From contig VWZP01009169.1 of the NCBI GenBank assembly GCA_013396995.1, positions 1,922,218 to 1,986,217 on the forward strand: a DNA stretch of 64,000 bases. The letters are read 5' to 3'. Of the stretch, positions 11,801-24,995 are shown piece by piece. Origin of the DNA: Dicaeum eximium. Its lineage: Eukaryota; Chordata; Aves; Passeriformes; Dicaeidae. How positions within the stretch are numbered: position 1 is the stretch's first letter; every line of letters starts with the position of its first letter. The translations under genes were made by a program, and so were the position numbers. Under the pieces are notes generated by a model that saw only the letters and a program-made list of their open reading frames with translations, did no database searches and had not been told where the DNA came from.

Positions 11801-14800
11801 AGAGCTGCATGCATCAGTCCAGTAGGAACCCATTTTTCAATCCACTTCAATTGCCAGCTGTTTCCCTTTCTCCTACTCCATGTGATATCATGCTATCCTG
11901 GTATCTTCTTCCTTCCAGCCCCTTCTCAGCATCTCTCCTCCTGATCACGGTGACCCAGTGTTCCAGTTTAATATTGCTGCAGTGCAGTTAATAAAGCAGA
12001 GGCTGGCGCAGAGGACAGGGAAACACTGGCCACCTTATTAGAGATGCTGAAGCCTCAGTGGAGGAGCTCATGCTACAAGCTCATTCATCACCAGGCTCAG
12101 GAAGCTGGCTCAGGGGCCAGAACAAGAGCACTGCGTAAAGCACAGACTCGTTTCTGCCTTTACCTCCTTCCATTCCCAATAATCCGAGGAAGGGGATGGG
12201 AAAGGAAAAAACCCAAAAAAATGCACAGTTTCTACCAGCTGGCTGTGAATATCACACAGGCTGCAGAGGTGAGAATGTTCTTGTAGAATGGGCTCTCTAA
12301 AAACACCTTACAAAGGGCAGAGTCAGCCCCATGTGGTTTGTGTGTATTCACGTGCCGTGTATGTGACCTGTCCCTTTCCCTGTCCCTGTAAGCAGTATTA
12401 GCCATCAGGGGAGAACTCACTCACATGCACTCAGCCCCCAAACCTCTGGGAGCTGCAAACTGGGGCTGCCCTTTCTCATTCCTCACCAGCACCTAACCTG
12501 TTGGTGGGCACTGTCTGCCCTTTCCCTGTCGTATCACTTGAGCCAGCCCATGATGCTTGCAGAGTGCTTGTCCTACTGTAGCCAGCCAAGCTGGAATGGG
12601 AACACACACCAAGAGTCTCAGAAACAAAAGCAGGGTGCCACAGTACCCCTGCCCCTGCTTCCATTCCAAGCTGGGGCATTGTTATAGCAGAGGACCCAAG
12701 GTATGACACTGCCACACCTACATTTTCTGTTTATATAGGCTCTTAAAGGAAAAAAAACCAGGATGATGTTTTCAGATTGAATGATGTTCACGTCAGATAT
12801 GCACCAGCTAGAAGCATTAATAAAGCTGAAGGATATTAATAAACACATCTGTCCAGAGTTAGTGTTGTGGTTCTGCTCTACACCACCACGACAACCTACC
12901 TGTGCTGAGACTGGTGTGACTTGTGAAGCCATGCCCGTGGTCTCACAACCAGCCATATATTAATGCTTGTTTGAAAGGAGAAATCAGAAAGAAAATCTGT
13001 TTCATCACCATGCCCCAAGGCATTTCTAACAAACAACAGGTAGAAAAATGAACATTAAATCATGTAGATCCCCCAACGAGCTGATCAGGGCAAAGGAACT
13101 GCTTTGCAGGCATCCAGCTTCCCATCATTGCAATTCATTCCTGATGCTCTCTCCCACTTCTTCAGCAACTTCTCAGCTCAGGGCACAAGCACTAGCTCTG
13201 CTTTCCAATATCTCCATTCAAACCCTTCCCACACATGCTTGCTCTTTGACTCTTTTTTCTCAGCCTCATTCAAATTCCCCTGGCTGCTCCTTCCCGCAGC
13301 ACAAAAGAGACAGGGGTGGCAGCCTGCATTCCCACTCCACCCTCACTAACTGCAAATATGGGCTGCAGGGACAGCTCCCAGTTCCATCCACAGCCTCTCC
13401 AGCCTCTCTGAAGGCAGAGGAGGCAGCAGATAAAGTCAGGCTGGTGGGGCACAGCAGCCTTGCTTGCAGGCTCCATCCCTCTGGCAGGGTCTTCCTTGCT
13501 CCCTGTGCAGCTCTGCACACCAGACAAATGCTGTTCTGGCATGTGTGCACTGGGGTGTCCTAAGCTCCCCCACTGTCCCCCTCCTCTCTCATCTGTGAGT
13601 GTCAGGACACTCTGGGAGAGCAGACATCCACTGGGCTAGGAGCTGTGGAGAGCCTGGTGGTGCAGGAAGCACAGGTATCTCAAGGTCTGAAAAGAAGCAT
13701 GGGGCAATAATGTGGACAAAATAATCTTCAACTGCCTGTGCAGCTGGTGGGCTGCACTCTTCAAGCAACCAGTAATCAAGGTGGTCTTCAAAGTTCAGTG
13801 CCAAGCTGCCCACTTTCTCAGCATACACAGACAGCCCTGTTTAGCAAGGTCCAGGGGCCAGGAGAAGGTGAGAGTAGCAGAAGGGCACTTCTCTTCTGAC
13901 AGGCAATACCACTCAGGACAGAGCCTCCCGTTTGTACCATTTCAGCCTGTCTGCACTGAGTCTTAGCTTCACTACATACCTTTGTCCCAGAGTGCTGCAG
14001 GCATCATCTCCTATCAGATTTCCCCAGTGGCTTCGACTGTGATGACCTCATCCCAACAAAGTCCAGCTAAGATACAGCTGCTCCCTTCCTAAGGGAGTGT
14101 TGCTCACAAAGACCAGAAACAATCACAGCACTGCCCTCACCATGATGGGACTGGCAGTGTCTGTGGCCTTAAGCTGGTGGAAGCCAGGAATGATATTCCC
14201 AAGATACTGGAAGGGGCTGAGCTTGTTTATGGCACTGGTAGCAGTTCCTGGGATGAACATGGGGCTCTGCAACGCCAAACCTCCTGCTACTCCATCAGAC
14301 ATTCCCTGTCCTCAATTCCTGCCCCAACTCTGCCTCCAAAGCTACAGGATATGTGGCAGAGAGGCAACCTCAAAGAGTTTAGAAGCCATAACCTTCTTAA
14401 AGTTAAAAAGAACAAAGTGGAAATATGATTATACAATTTATGTGTGTTGGAGTTTATAGTACCAAAGACTGAAAGCAAATTATCCAATTCTCCATTGCTG
14501 GAGAATGAGAGCTCAGCAGATGAGTTCCACAGGTAGAAGGAATTTCTTGGGAAAGAGGAACGAAAAATGCTCAGAAACAGGGTCAGGAGGGAGTTGGGGA
14601 TAGGAAATTTAGGTAACTCTCTTGAACATGAGGCTCCAATGTGTTCCACACTGCTGGAAAAATATGCCACAGATCTGTCTATTCTGTTCCCCTTCTTCCT
14701 ATTCACTCTGACACACAGCAGTGGATTGAGATTGTGATCCTTGATGTCACCTTGGCACCACAGGGCAGAGCAGAGGAAGATGTCTTTGACATTCCTTTTG

Positions 14801-15839
14801 AACACCATGAATTGGTTGCTTGATCTCTGTATTTTGGCAGAGGGCTAAAACCCCTCTGCCCCCAGAGTTCAGAGAAGGGCAAAACATGGCTACAATCTAG
14901 GACACAGCAGGGGATGCACACTCCTGGCTGGCAGAACCCAGTCCCCTGTCAGCAGAGGGGCTGCCTCTGCTTATTAATTTTATGTATGTGTATCACATCT
15001 TATCTTAAAAGTGGTTTGTTCCCTTTAGGCCTGCACCTCCCCCTGGACATCTGTTCCGGAGCCTGACCAGCCTAATGTTCTCATTTCCAGACCGAATTTA
15101 TTCACATGCAGCTTGCACCCAGTTATCTTGTGCCAGTATTGTCCTTCAGCTTCGATGGCTCTTTTTCCTCGCTGCTGCTTGACCCCCTGATGTTTTGCAG
15201 ACAGGAATCTCACCACCTCTCAGCCTTTGCTCTGCTGGGCTAAGCAGGCTGAGCACTCTGTGACTGCTCTTGTAACACAGACTCTCACTTTCCAGGACTG
15301 ACTCTGCAATGTTTTCCCGCGTGATCCCACTTGCTGGAGTTCAGTGCCCCAGCCCTGCATATGGGATGTAGTAGCACTTCTTCACCTTGCCCAGAAGTAC
15401 CTCTAGTTTCATCTAGGAGTACATTTGCCCTTTCTCACACCTGCATCTTATCAGCAGCTCCTTGAAGTCAACTCACTTGTGCACTGCACTCATTCTCCAA
15501 AGATGAGCTCCCAGCCTGCAGCACCTTCTGCATCTATGACCCTGCCTTTGTACCACTGCATTTCATCCCACCACAACCACTCAGTTTTCCACCTTTTACA
15601 TCTTTCTTCCAATCCTTCCTAATCCTTCACCAAGGTGGCATTGTCTCCCAGCCTGGTGTCAGCTGCACAGAATTGCAAGAGCACAATCCTAATAGGGGAT
15701 TCTGAACTCTGGCTGGTATCAGCTGCAGGGAAGATGCCTACCTACTCTGGAAAAACTATTTGGGTAAGTTTTGGGTAGTGAAGAAATTTGGTTTGGATAT
15801 GAAGATAGTCATTGTGATGCTTCTTTAGAATCTTTCAAC

Positions 15840-15965
15840 AAACTTTCTCTGCCTGTCACATTGAATTAAAATATTTTCTTTGGTTAGTACTTAATCACCA
15901 TTTTGGACGTAAATTATGTCAAGCATTAACCTCATCAATTAAAGGGTTAAGGTAAGTTGGATTTA
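15840..15965. promoter_or_regulatory. Candidate conserved AT-rich element
   Basis: The segment contains ACTTAATCACCATTTTGGAC, GTAAATTATGTC and TCAATTAAAGGG within about 100 bp. It has no repeat signature and shows homeodomain-like cores. Function is inferred from composition only. Confidence 0.22.
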
Positions 15966-17554
15966 TTTCATTTTCCTTGCTTGATAACCATTACTCCTAA
16001 GGGATTTCCAGAACAAATAATCACATTGCAAGCACAAAGCTGGCATTTCCCAGACAAGCACATCAGTGAACTGAAATTCATGCCTATGTTTTTCATCAGC
16101 CAAGCACACAGGTTCAGATCCTGGGATTAAGCAAGGATGGATGCCCAAACCAAATCTATTATTCAGTATAAATGAGGAGTCCTGGAAGCTTTTTGTACTG
16201 TGCTGTCCTTTATCAGGAGGCCCAGTTTCTTGGCTGAAACATTCCCAACCCCAGAGAGAGAAGCAACTGCAACCTTCAGTGGCTTCTGAGGACAGCTGGA
16301 GCCATCAAGGCTGGGAGTCAGTCTCTCTCTCTTCCTCTTGCACAGGCAATCAGCTGCCCATCCTCATTAGGTGCCAAGAGCAGCAGTTTATGGCTTCCTA
16401 GAGAAGCCAAATTGGTGCTGTCATGAATTACTGTAAGTGCTTGTTCCACACTCTTCAATAATGTCTTTCATTAGGATCTGATCAGAAAGCAATATGTATT
16501 TTATTAGTGTATGTTCCTTGGTCTAAGGAAGAACAGACCTAGCCTTCACTCTGTCAGAGAGGCAGTCAAGCACAAGCCTTAACTGAGTCTCTCTTCTACT
16601 GTCTCACAGCCTTATTTCAACCCTGAGGGCACATGCAGTCCTTCTGTGGCAGACTGGAAGCTCTCTACTCATACTGCCAGCTCCTACCTGTCCTGACTCT
16701 TGGCTGTGCACTGCAGAGCCTGAGATCCCCTCTCTGTCTATTATATGGGCACCAGGAGGGTAAGAGACAGTATCTCTCATGTTCCTCCCCATTCCCCTCT
16801 TGCAGAGAGCAATGGTTCCAGACTCTTTTGAGCCTCACATCTGAAAATCAGCGCTGCTCAGTGCCTTACTGGATCCAGCTTTATACTCAACCCTACCTCA
16901 GTAAGCACAATCTCCTCTTCCACCAATTTCGTTGCACTGGACACATCTGCTTGCAGCCAGACCCACACACCTGTCTATGCACTGTGCTGTCAGCACTTCT
17001 GGCTCCAAGAAAAGAAAAGCAATTTGGCTCTGCACAGCCCAAGTCTGCCCAGCTGCAGTTAGGTTGAGCTCTGAGCTACTTTGCCTATAATATGGGTGTA
17101 ACTTGCAAGCAGGACATGCTCCACCAACAAGAGCTTCATTTCTTTGGTTCTCTACAGACCCTGGCAGAGCCCTCTGTTAGGGCACTTTCACCCTCGAGAA
17201 CAACTAATAAAGGATGGGGCTGATGCCTCCTGGAGCAGAAATAGCCTTTTTGTGGGACCCTTGACTCTCCAGTCTGGCACCTGTAACGGAGGTATGTAGG
17301 TAAGTATCATTCCAGAGCCTCTAGGCTGTCTATAAAGAGGCAGAGGCAGCACAGAATATGCAGGGAGACCCATAAAGCCCTCCACTTTGCACTTCATTTC
17401 TTTATGATACACAGCCAAAACATCCATCTAGTGCCTATTCCTTTCATTGGTGACTGGCTAAGGGAGAGACTACATCTCTCTTCCAAAGCCTTCCCCTTGA
17501 CACACTCTTATCTCTTACCTCCAATGTGCTCTGGGAAGTGAGAGCCAGGGGAGA

Positions 17555-17615
17555 AAAGAAACAAAAACAAGAACAAAAAAAAAAAAGGAAACAGAAACAA
17601 AAGAAAGAAGAGGTG
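17555..17615 (+). repeat. A-rich low-complexity tract
   Basis: The plus strand is a purine run of AAAAGAAACAAAAACAAGAAC type around a 12-A homopolymer. It accounts for the phenylalanine-rich minus-strand open frames here, which are not genes. Confidence 0.8.
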
Positions 17616-18654
17616 GAATATAGGAAGGGGAGCAGGAAAAGGCACAAAGGTGCACAAAGACAGTGAAGCAGTAGGAGGAACATGGACTGACTACTGAAAA
17701 TAGAGTAAACACGGAAGTTTAGAGCAGAGTAAACGGGGAATCCACATCACAGCCTATCAACAGGGACTTTCAGAAAGACTCAATACTAGCATGTACCCCT
17801 TGAAGCCACCGAAGGAGTGTGGATAAAAGATGCACAAAAAGGACTGACTTTGATACCTGGCAAGCATTTTTCATTCTGTACTCAGCTTTGTGAAACACAA
17901 GCCAAGAGCCTGCTGGATATGAACAAGCACAGTGGTGTGAAAACAACATCTGTATCCTGCAAAGCTGCTATGAGGGGTCTGTTGGTTTGGGGAATCTGAT
18001 TATCTCTTCTCTCACATTTTTCTTACCCAAAATGAACACTGAACAGTGGTGTTAGGAGCTAGAAAGGCATGGGATTTTCCTTCTATTTGTGTTTTAAGAT
18101 CATATGAGCCTTTCCAGCAAGATTATTTGAATTGCTCTTCTCAGTCAGTGTAACTGTTCTGAACACAGCTAAAACTGTGACATGTGCTTGAAATATTCCC
18201 TTGCACTAGGAAAGCTAAACAATATCCTGCTTTCTCTCTTGCCCAGTCAAGTACTTGAATGGCATTAGGAGCACTACTTACAAAAGGTAATGTTAGGACA
18301 AAATCTCTCTGCAAGGCACCTTATGAATGGCAAGACACATTGTAATGCTGTCAGCTACCCTGTTTTGGGCCGGTTACCTTACCCTTTGGATCTGGCTGAG
18401 ACAGAGGTAATTATCCCAATAGGAGCCCTCACAATGCTGTGCTTTGTGTGGGTAGCTAGAAAGAACTTGATAACACACCAGTGTTTTGGCTACTGCTAAG
18501 CAGAGCTCCCACAGCACCAGTGCTGTCTCTCCAACACTCTCCCCTCACCAGTAGGCTGGGGGTGGGCAGGACTTTGGGAGGGGATGTCATATCCAGGACT
18601 ACTGATTCAAATTGACCAAAGGGATATGAAAGTATGACTGTGACATTTGTCTTA

Positions 18655-18914
18655 CAGAGCAACTGCTACATGTACTGAAGACCTGCTTCCCACTAAGTGG
18701 CTGCACATTGCTTGCTGATGGGAAGTAGAGAATCAGTGGTTTGTTTTCCTTTGCTTCTGCACATGGCCTTAGCTGTTGGTTATTAAACTGACTTTATCTT
18801 GACCCACGTGGTTTTTTTTCAATCTTATTTTCTCTCCCCTTGTCCTGCTGAGGAGAGGAGAATGATAGAGCAGTTTGGGGGGCAACTGGCATCCAGCCAA
18901 GGTCAACCAACTAC
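18655..18914 (+). mobile_element. ERVL-type LTR, 3' part only
   Basis: TGCTGATGGGAAGTAGAGAATC, TTTTCCTTTGCTTCTGCAC, GTTATTAAACTGACTTTATC, TTGACCCACGTGGTTTT, TTCTCTCCCCTTGTCCTGC and a final CCAGCCAAGGTCAACCA follow the 3' part of the common avian ERVL LTR. The 5' part is missing. It lies antisense to MDGA1. The fragment is non-coding. Confidence 0.75.
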
Positions 18915-21634
18915 ACTCTACTTACTTTGGATAATCACAGAAGAGACACGGTACCCTAAGACTGAAGCACAACTAATCTGTGACTGCACATATTACTAAT
19001 TTTCCCAACTAACTGATTACAAATGATCTGTGGACTAGGGAAAACCAGCTCAGGAAAACCACGGATCATACTGAAGAACAATTTGTGAATGCAAAAAGAC
19101 AGAATTAATCAAACTAATTCAGTAGTTAAACATCATTTGCTAAGCTCTCATGGGCAAAAGGAAGAAGTCCCAATAGTGGCACTGGAACTGTTAGATTACT
19201 GAAGGGGGAAACCTTATCCCATTTTTTCCACTGAAATCACACCTGACCCATCCGTGCTGGTCAGGCCTGTGCCAAGTTTTCCTGGCCACTCTTGTAGAAA
19301 CCATTCTGATCCTCTGGCTGACAGAGCCAACAACAACCATGGCCAGCCAGACATCTCCACCTGCAGTGAGTAGTGGCCAGGGGAAAGCTCCCTTCCTTTG
19401 TGCTGGTGGAGGCTCTGCTGTTGTTGTCTTAGCCAACACAGAGTACAAACATGAAACTTGGAAAAAGCTCCTTGTTTCTACCCCCACCAAACATTCAGCT
19501 ATCCTGGGATCTTCCCTTATAACAGAGGTGGAGAAGACCTTGTTCTAGCAGCATCTTGTGTGACAGATTGCTAGGGATGAAAAGAGAGATGGCTCAATGA
19601 GCTATCAGCTGCAGTGACTGATGGTGTGTCCCATTTCCAGGCAGCAGAGAGCACAGCTGAGGTGAGATCCTGCTGCCTTCACTCCCACACGCCCATGGCA
19701 AAGTCACTGCTTCACTTCCAGGTCCTGCACAGCAATCTTACTAAGCTTCAAGGACTGCTTGCCCACCATTTGTTATTGATCAGCCAGCTCTCCTTCCACC
19801 AGCATGTAGCTGACACTCAGTCCCAAACCCCTCCTCCTCTTGCAGCCTAGAAAGGCAGTGCCTCCTCTCCCCTCTCCTGCTTTCCCTGGCTTTGCATCAT
19901 CATGGCTGTTCAAACCATCCACCAAGCACACCTCCCACTGGCACTGGCTTATTTCTGCATTCTTTTCCACCTCTTCCTAAGGGATGAATCCTGCCCAGCA
20001 TCACGTAGGCCACGAGCACAACTGAATGCAGTTGTCTTGAGAGCACAGATATAATCTGCCTATTCTCACTGCCTGAACAAAGTTGAAATAAAAAAAAAAG
20101 AGCATCAGGAGGGAGATAGGATAGTTAGAGCTAAAAAAAGACCTTTTTCCACTACAGAAGATGGTTCTGCAGGTAGATGGAATTGTGTTGATTTGACATC
20201 CCATATGACAGCAGCCTGTGATCAAACATAAAACTGGCAGAAAAGATAGGCAAAAAAAGAAGAGAGGACTGGAGCAGCTTTCTGACAGATATGACTTGTA
20301 AGCCATCCTGCAACAGAAGGTCTGCTTTGAGATTCAGTGCTGGGCAAACACTGTGAAGCCAAGCCACTGAAGTCCCCAGTCCTAACACCAGTAAGAGAGG
20401 ACCAGCAGAGCCTGTATCAAGTGCAATGAACAGTAAAGGGATGTGGTTTGTCACACCCCATGAGTATTTCAGTCGGCACAGCATCTCACATGCAGCCAAG
20501 GCCACCATGTGCTGCTTCAGGAAAAGCCACACTCCCTTCCTGGCTGCAGCCAGCTGGGACTGTGATGCTGTAGGTAAAGGGACTCACACATCCCTGTTCC
20601 ATGTGCCCTGTCTGTGTCCTGCCCTGGACATCAAACTGACCTGTCCAATTAAGCACCCTGTGAGCTGGAGGATTTTTTGGTACATGTGGCACCACATTCC
20701 CTTTTCCAGGTAACACCAGGCCAGTGCAGCACAGAGCACATTTTATCCAGAGCAGGATGGGTACCTCCCTAGCTCACAAGCTGCAACTCTTCTTTAAGCT
20801 TTTCATTTTCTAGCATGAAAACTAGGATAGCCCTGACTGCTTTTTAGTTAAGCCTTAAAACAGATATCACCTCATCATTCAGCAGGGGGATCTTGCAGCA
20901 ACGCCCAGCTGAAAACCTCAGTGCAGTACTGCTGTGTGAATGCACAGGATGGGGCCAGTGGGGTGACAGCGCACCGGAGAGCTTTGGGATGAGGGCTATG
21001 GACCCAACCGGGTCTGCAGCGGTTGCCTTGGCAATGGCAGCGTTGTGCTGTGGAGCCAGCAAAATTTCAGAGCCCTGGTAAAGCGAGCTCGGCCACCCCG
21101 AACTCTGTTTTGTGCAGAGCTGCCTCCTCACCAAGCCTTTGGTGAGGCTCCCGTCCTCCCCCTGCCCGCTCCGAGGTGCAGCCCCAGGCATCCCCAAGGC
21201 CCAGCTGCTCGTTTCCCCGAGAATCTCTGCCTGGAGCCATGGCTGCGTGTGCAGAAGAAAAGGAATTTTGTTCACCTCCCAGGATACGCGGCCGGGCTGC
21301 TGCAAGAGCTACCACCTGCTCAAGTACATCACCTTTCTGCAGTCATAGCCTTTTCTAACCTGGGACCCAAGGGCATTCTCAAGCAAACATTCCCGGGAAG
21401 CGCGTGCGGGTGTCCTGCTCCTCCATCCCCCCTTTCCCGAGTACCACCCCTGCCCAGCGCACAGGGAGAGACCTCCCTGCCCTCCGAGGGCAGCCGGCTC
21501 CGGAGCCGATGAAGACAAAGACAGGCAGCAGTAGACAGACACTGCCCAAGTGGGCTCAGAGGAGAGAAAAAGAACAATGAGGCAGAAATGAAGTGATACA
21601 GATCCCCAGTCCGCGGGCCTCGGCATATAACCTC

Positions 21635-22115
21635 TCCCGCTGTGCTGGGATGGCCATCGGCGGAGTTAACCTTCCACTCTAATCACAGTCATTAAATTCC
21701 TGCTAATGCCCCTGTCCTGGGTCTGTCCCACAGCTCTGTTATCTGTCACCTCCCCACACGGTACGCAGGCTCCCCACGGCCACAGCTCTCATTAATGCTG
21801 CTCTGGCTGGCTGATGAGGCAAGTGGCAGCCGGCTCCCAAGCCCAGATGAGTTTTGTAGACAGCAGGGAATGTTTATCCAACGTGGAGGGGATGAAAGTA
21901 CAAACAAAGAGAGACCACACAATTACTCAGGCATTGCACAGGGCCAGTCTCATTAAAGACGGTCTCCCTGACAGGAATTAATCTGAAGTGACAACCCAGG
22001 GAGCTAATTGAGCAAATGAGTCTGGGGCCTGGCCCAGTGCAAATTTCAGGGGTCGGTCTGGCAGGTAGCCTCAGCCTGCTCTGAGGAGGGGAAAGCCAGG
22101 AATATATAAAGCTGG
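21635..22115. promoter_or_regulatory. Candidate enhancer cluster with a TATA-like motif
   Basis: Nearly 480 bp carry repeated TAAT/ATTA cores: TCTAATCACAGTCATTAAATTC, CTCATTAATGCTG, CACAATTACTC, GGAATTAATCTGAAG and GCTAATTGAGC. There is no transposon signature. The block ends in GAATATATAAAGCTGG (22100-22115), a TATA-like motif on the plus strand. It could be a conserved developmental enhancer, possibly producing an antisense transcript. This is compositional evidence only. Confidence 0.35.
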
Positions 22116-23189
22116 CCCAGTTCTGGCCCGAGCCTGTGTTTGAGAAGGTACAGAGGAGACAGCCTCAGGTTGCCTTGAGGGGAACAATGAAGATTAAACT
22201 TTCCTACTGCACCAAGAGCTTCTCCTTCCTCTTTCTCTCACAGCCTCAGGTCACGGATGGGTTCCAGCTCATTAAGTGCACAGTTATTCTGCCACCGTCC
22301 CCCAGAACCATAACCACCGGCCCGGCTTAGATCTCTCCTCCATGATGCAACCTGCTTGCAGTGTTAGATGGCTTTTCATTTCTCTTTAATGTTAGAGCAG
22401 AGCCCTGGGACGGGTATAAAATACACAGAGAGAAACAAGCAACTTAAAAGGCTTTTTATTTTTTAAGCAAAGATCTGGTCTGGGGAGGCTGCTTTGAATC
22501 CCCAAGCAATGAAAATCATTTTCAGTTGGAATGCAGTACTTCAGTGTCTTTTCTACACTGCAAGAATACATGGAAGAAAAAAAGATTGACCAAACAAATA
22601 GCCCAAAAGCCTTGTGGCATCTGCCCACAACCAAACCACCCAAGGCTGTGACCTCATTGAAGTCACTGGCTAAAATGAAGTAAGGTGGTTGGCATTTGGA
22701 TCAGTTGCCTTGCAGCAAGAAAGGAAAAACCTCCCAAGCTGTCAGGACAGACAGCTGTAAGGCCCCTGCTGTTCTTCATTGGGCATGTTTTCCCCTCTGA
22801 ATTGTCACTCAGCAATGCCACTGCCTAAGCCCACCTGAATGATACCCTCCAGGAAAGGAGCCTCTTTGCTGCCTCCTTACAGCCTCTTTGCTGAGGCATA
22901 GAGTAGAGGCTTCACAGGAAGTTTACTCCCAGTTGCTATCATATGTGCTTTCCTGGGTCACTGGCTCCAAGCTGTCAAGCTGCTTATATGGTTTCAATCA
23001 AAATTTAATTCTTATTCTATTGGAACTGGTGCGTCTGTTGTGCTGCTCTGCCTGCTCTGCAGCGCTGGAACAATCAGCTCTGCTGGAAGTGCATCTGCCC
23101 ATCTTGCTGGGAGCCCCCACACATCGCTTAGAAAACCAAATTCCCCCAGACTGCTTGCAGTCCCCCCAGTAATGCCCTAGGAAGCTGCT

Positions 23190-23500
23190 GAACAGGAAGA
23201 ATTGGAGGGGGCACGGGGCCAGCCAATTAATAAGCAGCACTCTGACTCTCACCCAGCCCCATTTTCAGCAGCTGCAGCAGGCAAATTTAATTCAAGCATT
23301 CCCAGGTGCTTTGCAAAGCATCCTGCTACTTGGGGATCTTCACATTACATATGCCAAGAGCTCCTCGAGCAAACTAGGGAGTGTGAAATGAAAACCAGCA
23401 AACTAAATTGCAACCGGTGGGCCCCCCAGCTGGTTGCCTTTTGGATTCCAGCTCAGCAAGAGTTAATTCTCCTCTTTGCAGCCCCCTTTCCCCCTGACAG
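23190..23500. promoter_or_regulatory. Candidate conserved non-coding element
   Basis: The segment includes CCAATTAATAAGCAGC, CAGCTGCAGCAGGCAAATTTAATTCAAGC (given in pieces: an E-box-like CAGCTG then a TTTAATT core) and AGAGTTAATTCTCC. No repeat similarity is apparent. Neural enhancers often combine E-boxes with homeodomain cores, so regulation is plausible but unproven. Confidence 0.28.
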
Positions 23501-24293
23501 CCCGTGACCAGCCCAAGACTGCAGGCTGCCACATTCATTCATCCTGAAGAGCCCCTGCTGTGACCACTGAGGCTGTAGAGCTCTCAGGACTGGGGGACAA
23601 AGTGGGCTGGCTGGCTGGATGGGTAAGCTTTCACCAGCTTGATGCTGGCAATAAATCAGTTGTGTCTGGCCACATGTAAGGCTGGTTTCACCTAAGGAGA
23701 ATATTCCACTTCAATCCGAGCTCTCTAGGAGGATTTTTGTGCCACCACAGCTAGTGCCTGGTAAAGGCAGCATATCCAGTGAGGAGTGTGTGCAGCCAAA
23801 CAGCAGCTCCACACTCAGGCAGACAAATCCCCTCTCTTAAGAGCTCTCCAGTCAGTAACACTTTTAGGCTTTTGAGCCTTTCAGTTATATTCAGTAAGGC
23901 CACTATGTTTTGCAGTCCAACAATGGAACAGAAGGATGCACAGCTTAGCCCAGGTGCCCCAGCAGAGAGAAGAAGGTGTGATAAAGCAGCAGAATCTACA
24001 GGACATGGGAGAGGGTGATGGAGCAAGGGAAGGAGTGAAAGATCAGAAGGTGTCACAAGGCTGCTCGGAGCCCAAGTGAGACGTCACAGAGAAAACACTG
24101 GGAAGGCAGCACATGAACAGAGGGAAACAGCACGCTGGATGTGAGAGGGGATGTGATCCTCAGGGACAAGGAAATTAAAAGGGCTCCGTAAGACCTCAGC
24201 ATGGCTCATGGAGGTGGAGACCTCACCATGAAATACAAGTTTTCATTGGAGAAAAGCAAGGAGGAGGCAATACCATGAAAACCTTTTCCAACG

Positions 24294-24345
24294 TGTCTTA
24301 GTTTCAGCCAGGACAGGGTGCATTTTTTACAGTAGTATCACAACA
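24294..24345 (+). mobile_element. Probable 5' start of an ERVL-type LTR
   Basis: TGTCTTAGTTTCAGCCAGGA, then CAGGGTGCATTTTTTACAGTAGTA, resembles the first 50 bp of the avian LTR that starts TGT-C-TTGGTTTCAGCTGGGA. The remainder of the LTR cannot be followed beyond this point. It is antisense to MDGA1. Confidence 0.4.
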
Positions 24346-24859
24346 GAGCGTTTCCTTCTTGTGTTTGATGAAATTGAGAAAAAAGCTTCCCTCTCTCCTC
24401 CTCTCTCTGCCTTTCCTTATTCAGTCCCAGGCCACTATGATGACACCTGTAGCCATTTCTGAGAGCCTTCCCATACACTGACCAGGCTACAGCAGGGCCT
24501 GGGTATCACGCTCCTCTAAAGCACAGCACTCAATAGTCACGACTACGTCGTGATGCTGCAAAACATTAACAGCAGTAACCAGTGGAGTGGAGCAGTAACA
24601 CCAAACTGAGTGTGTGTGTTTAAATTTGCATGGCACTCAGCTCCCTCCGTGTCATAACTTAAAGCAGAAAAGTGATTTTCCCTTTTTTTGAGGACCTCAA
24701 TGAAGGATAGAACCAAGATTACTTTTAGACACTGTGCAAAAAGGACAAAAAACTCAGCTTACTGGAGAAGGATAAAACCCACAAATTTGTTCATTGAGTT
24801 GCAGTGCTGATAATAGCAAAACTTGGCTCAGAGGGAAGATCCACTATGACAAACTGCCT

Positions 24860-24995
24860 TCATTATTAGAGGCTCCCCCGGGTCCTGTATTATTATTAAG
24901 TACTGACAACGTGCTCCATGCGGTGTGAGTAACAAACAAAGGCTGTCCCACCCCAGAGAGCTCACAATCAAATGGAGACATAAAACTGGAGCCTA
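24860..24995 (+). mobile_element. CORE-SINE / MIR-family relic
   Basis: A TTATTATTAAGTACTGAC start, GTGCTCCATGCGGTGTG in the position of the 'gcactgtgctaggcgctg' block, and CCCCAGAGAGCTCACAATC are typical of amniote MIR-related SINEs. The match is diverged and the limits are approximate. Confidence 0.5.

Noticed and set aside
17444..17712. Minus-strand frames with long hydrophobic Phe/Leu/Cys runs that look like a membrane protein.
   Set aside because: They are the translation of the A-rich low-complexity tract at 17555-17615.
22100..22330. A plus-strand gene beginning at the TATA-like motif with the 64-codon frame at 22136-22330.
   Set aside because: No domain or coding bias; only the TATA-like motif supports it, so it was kept as a candidate regulatory region.
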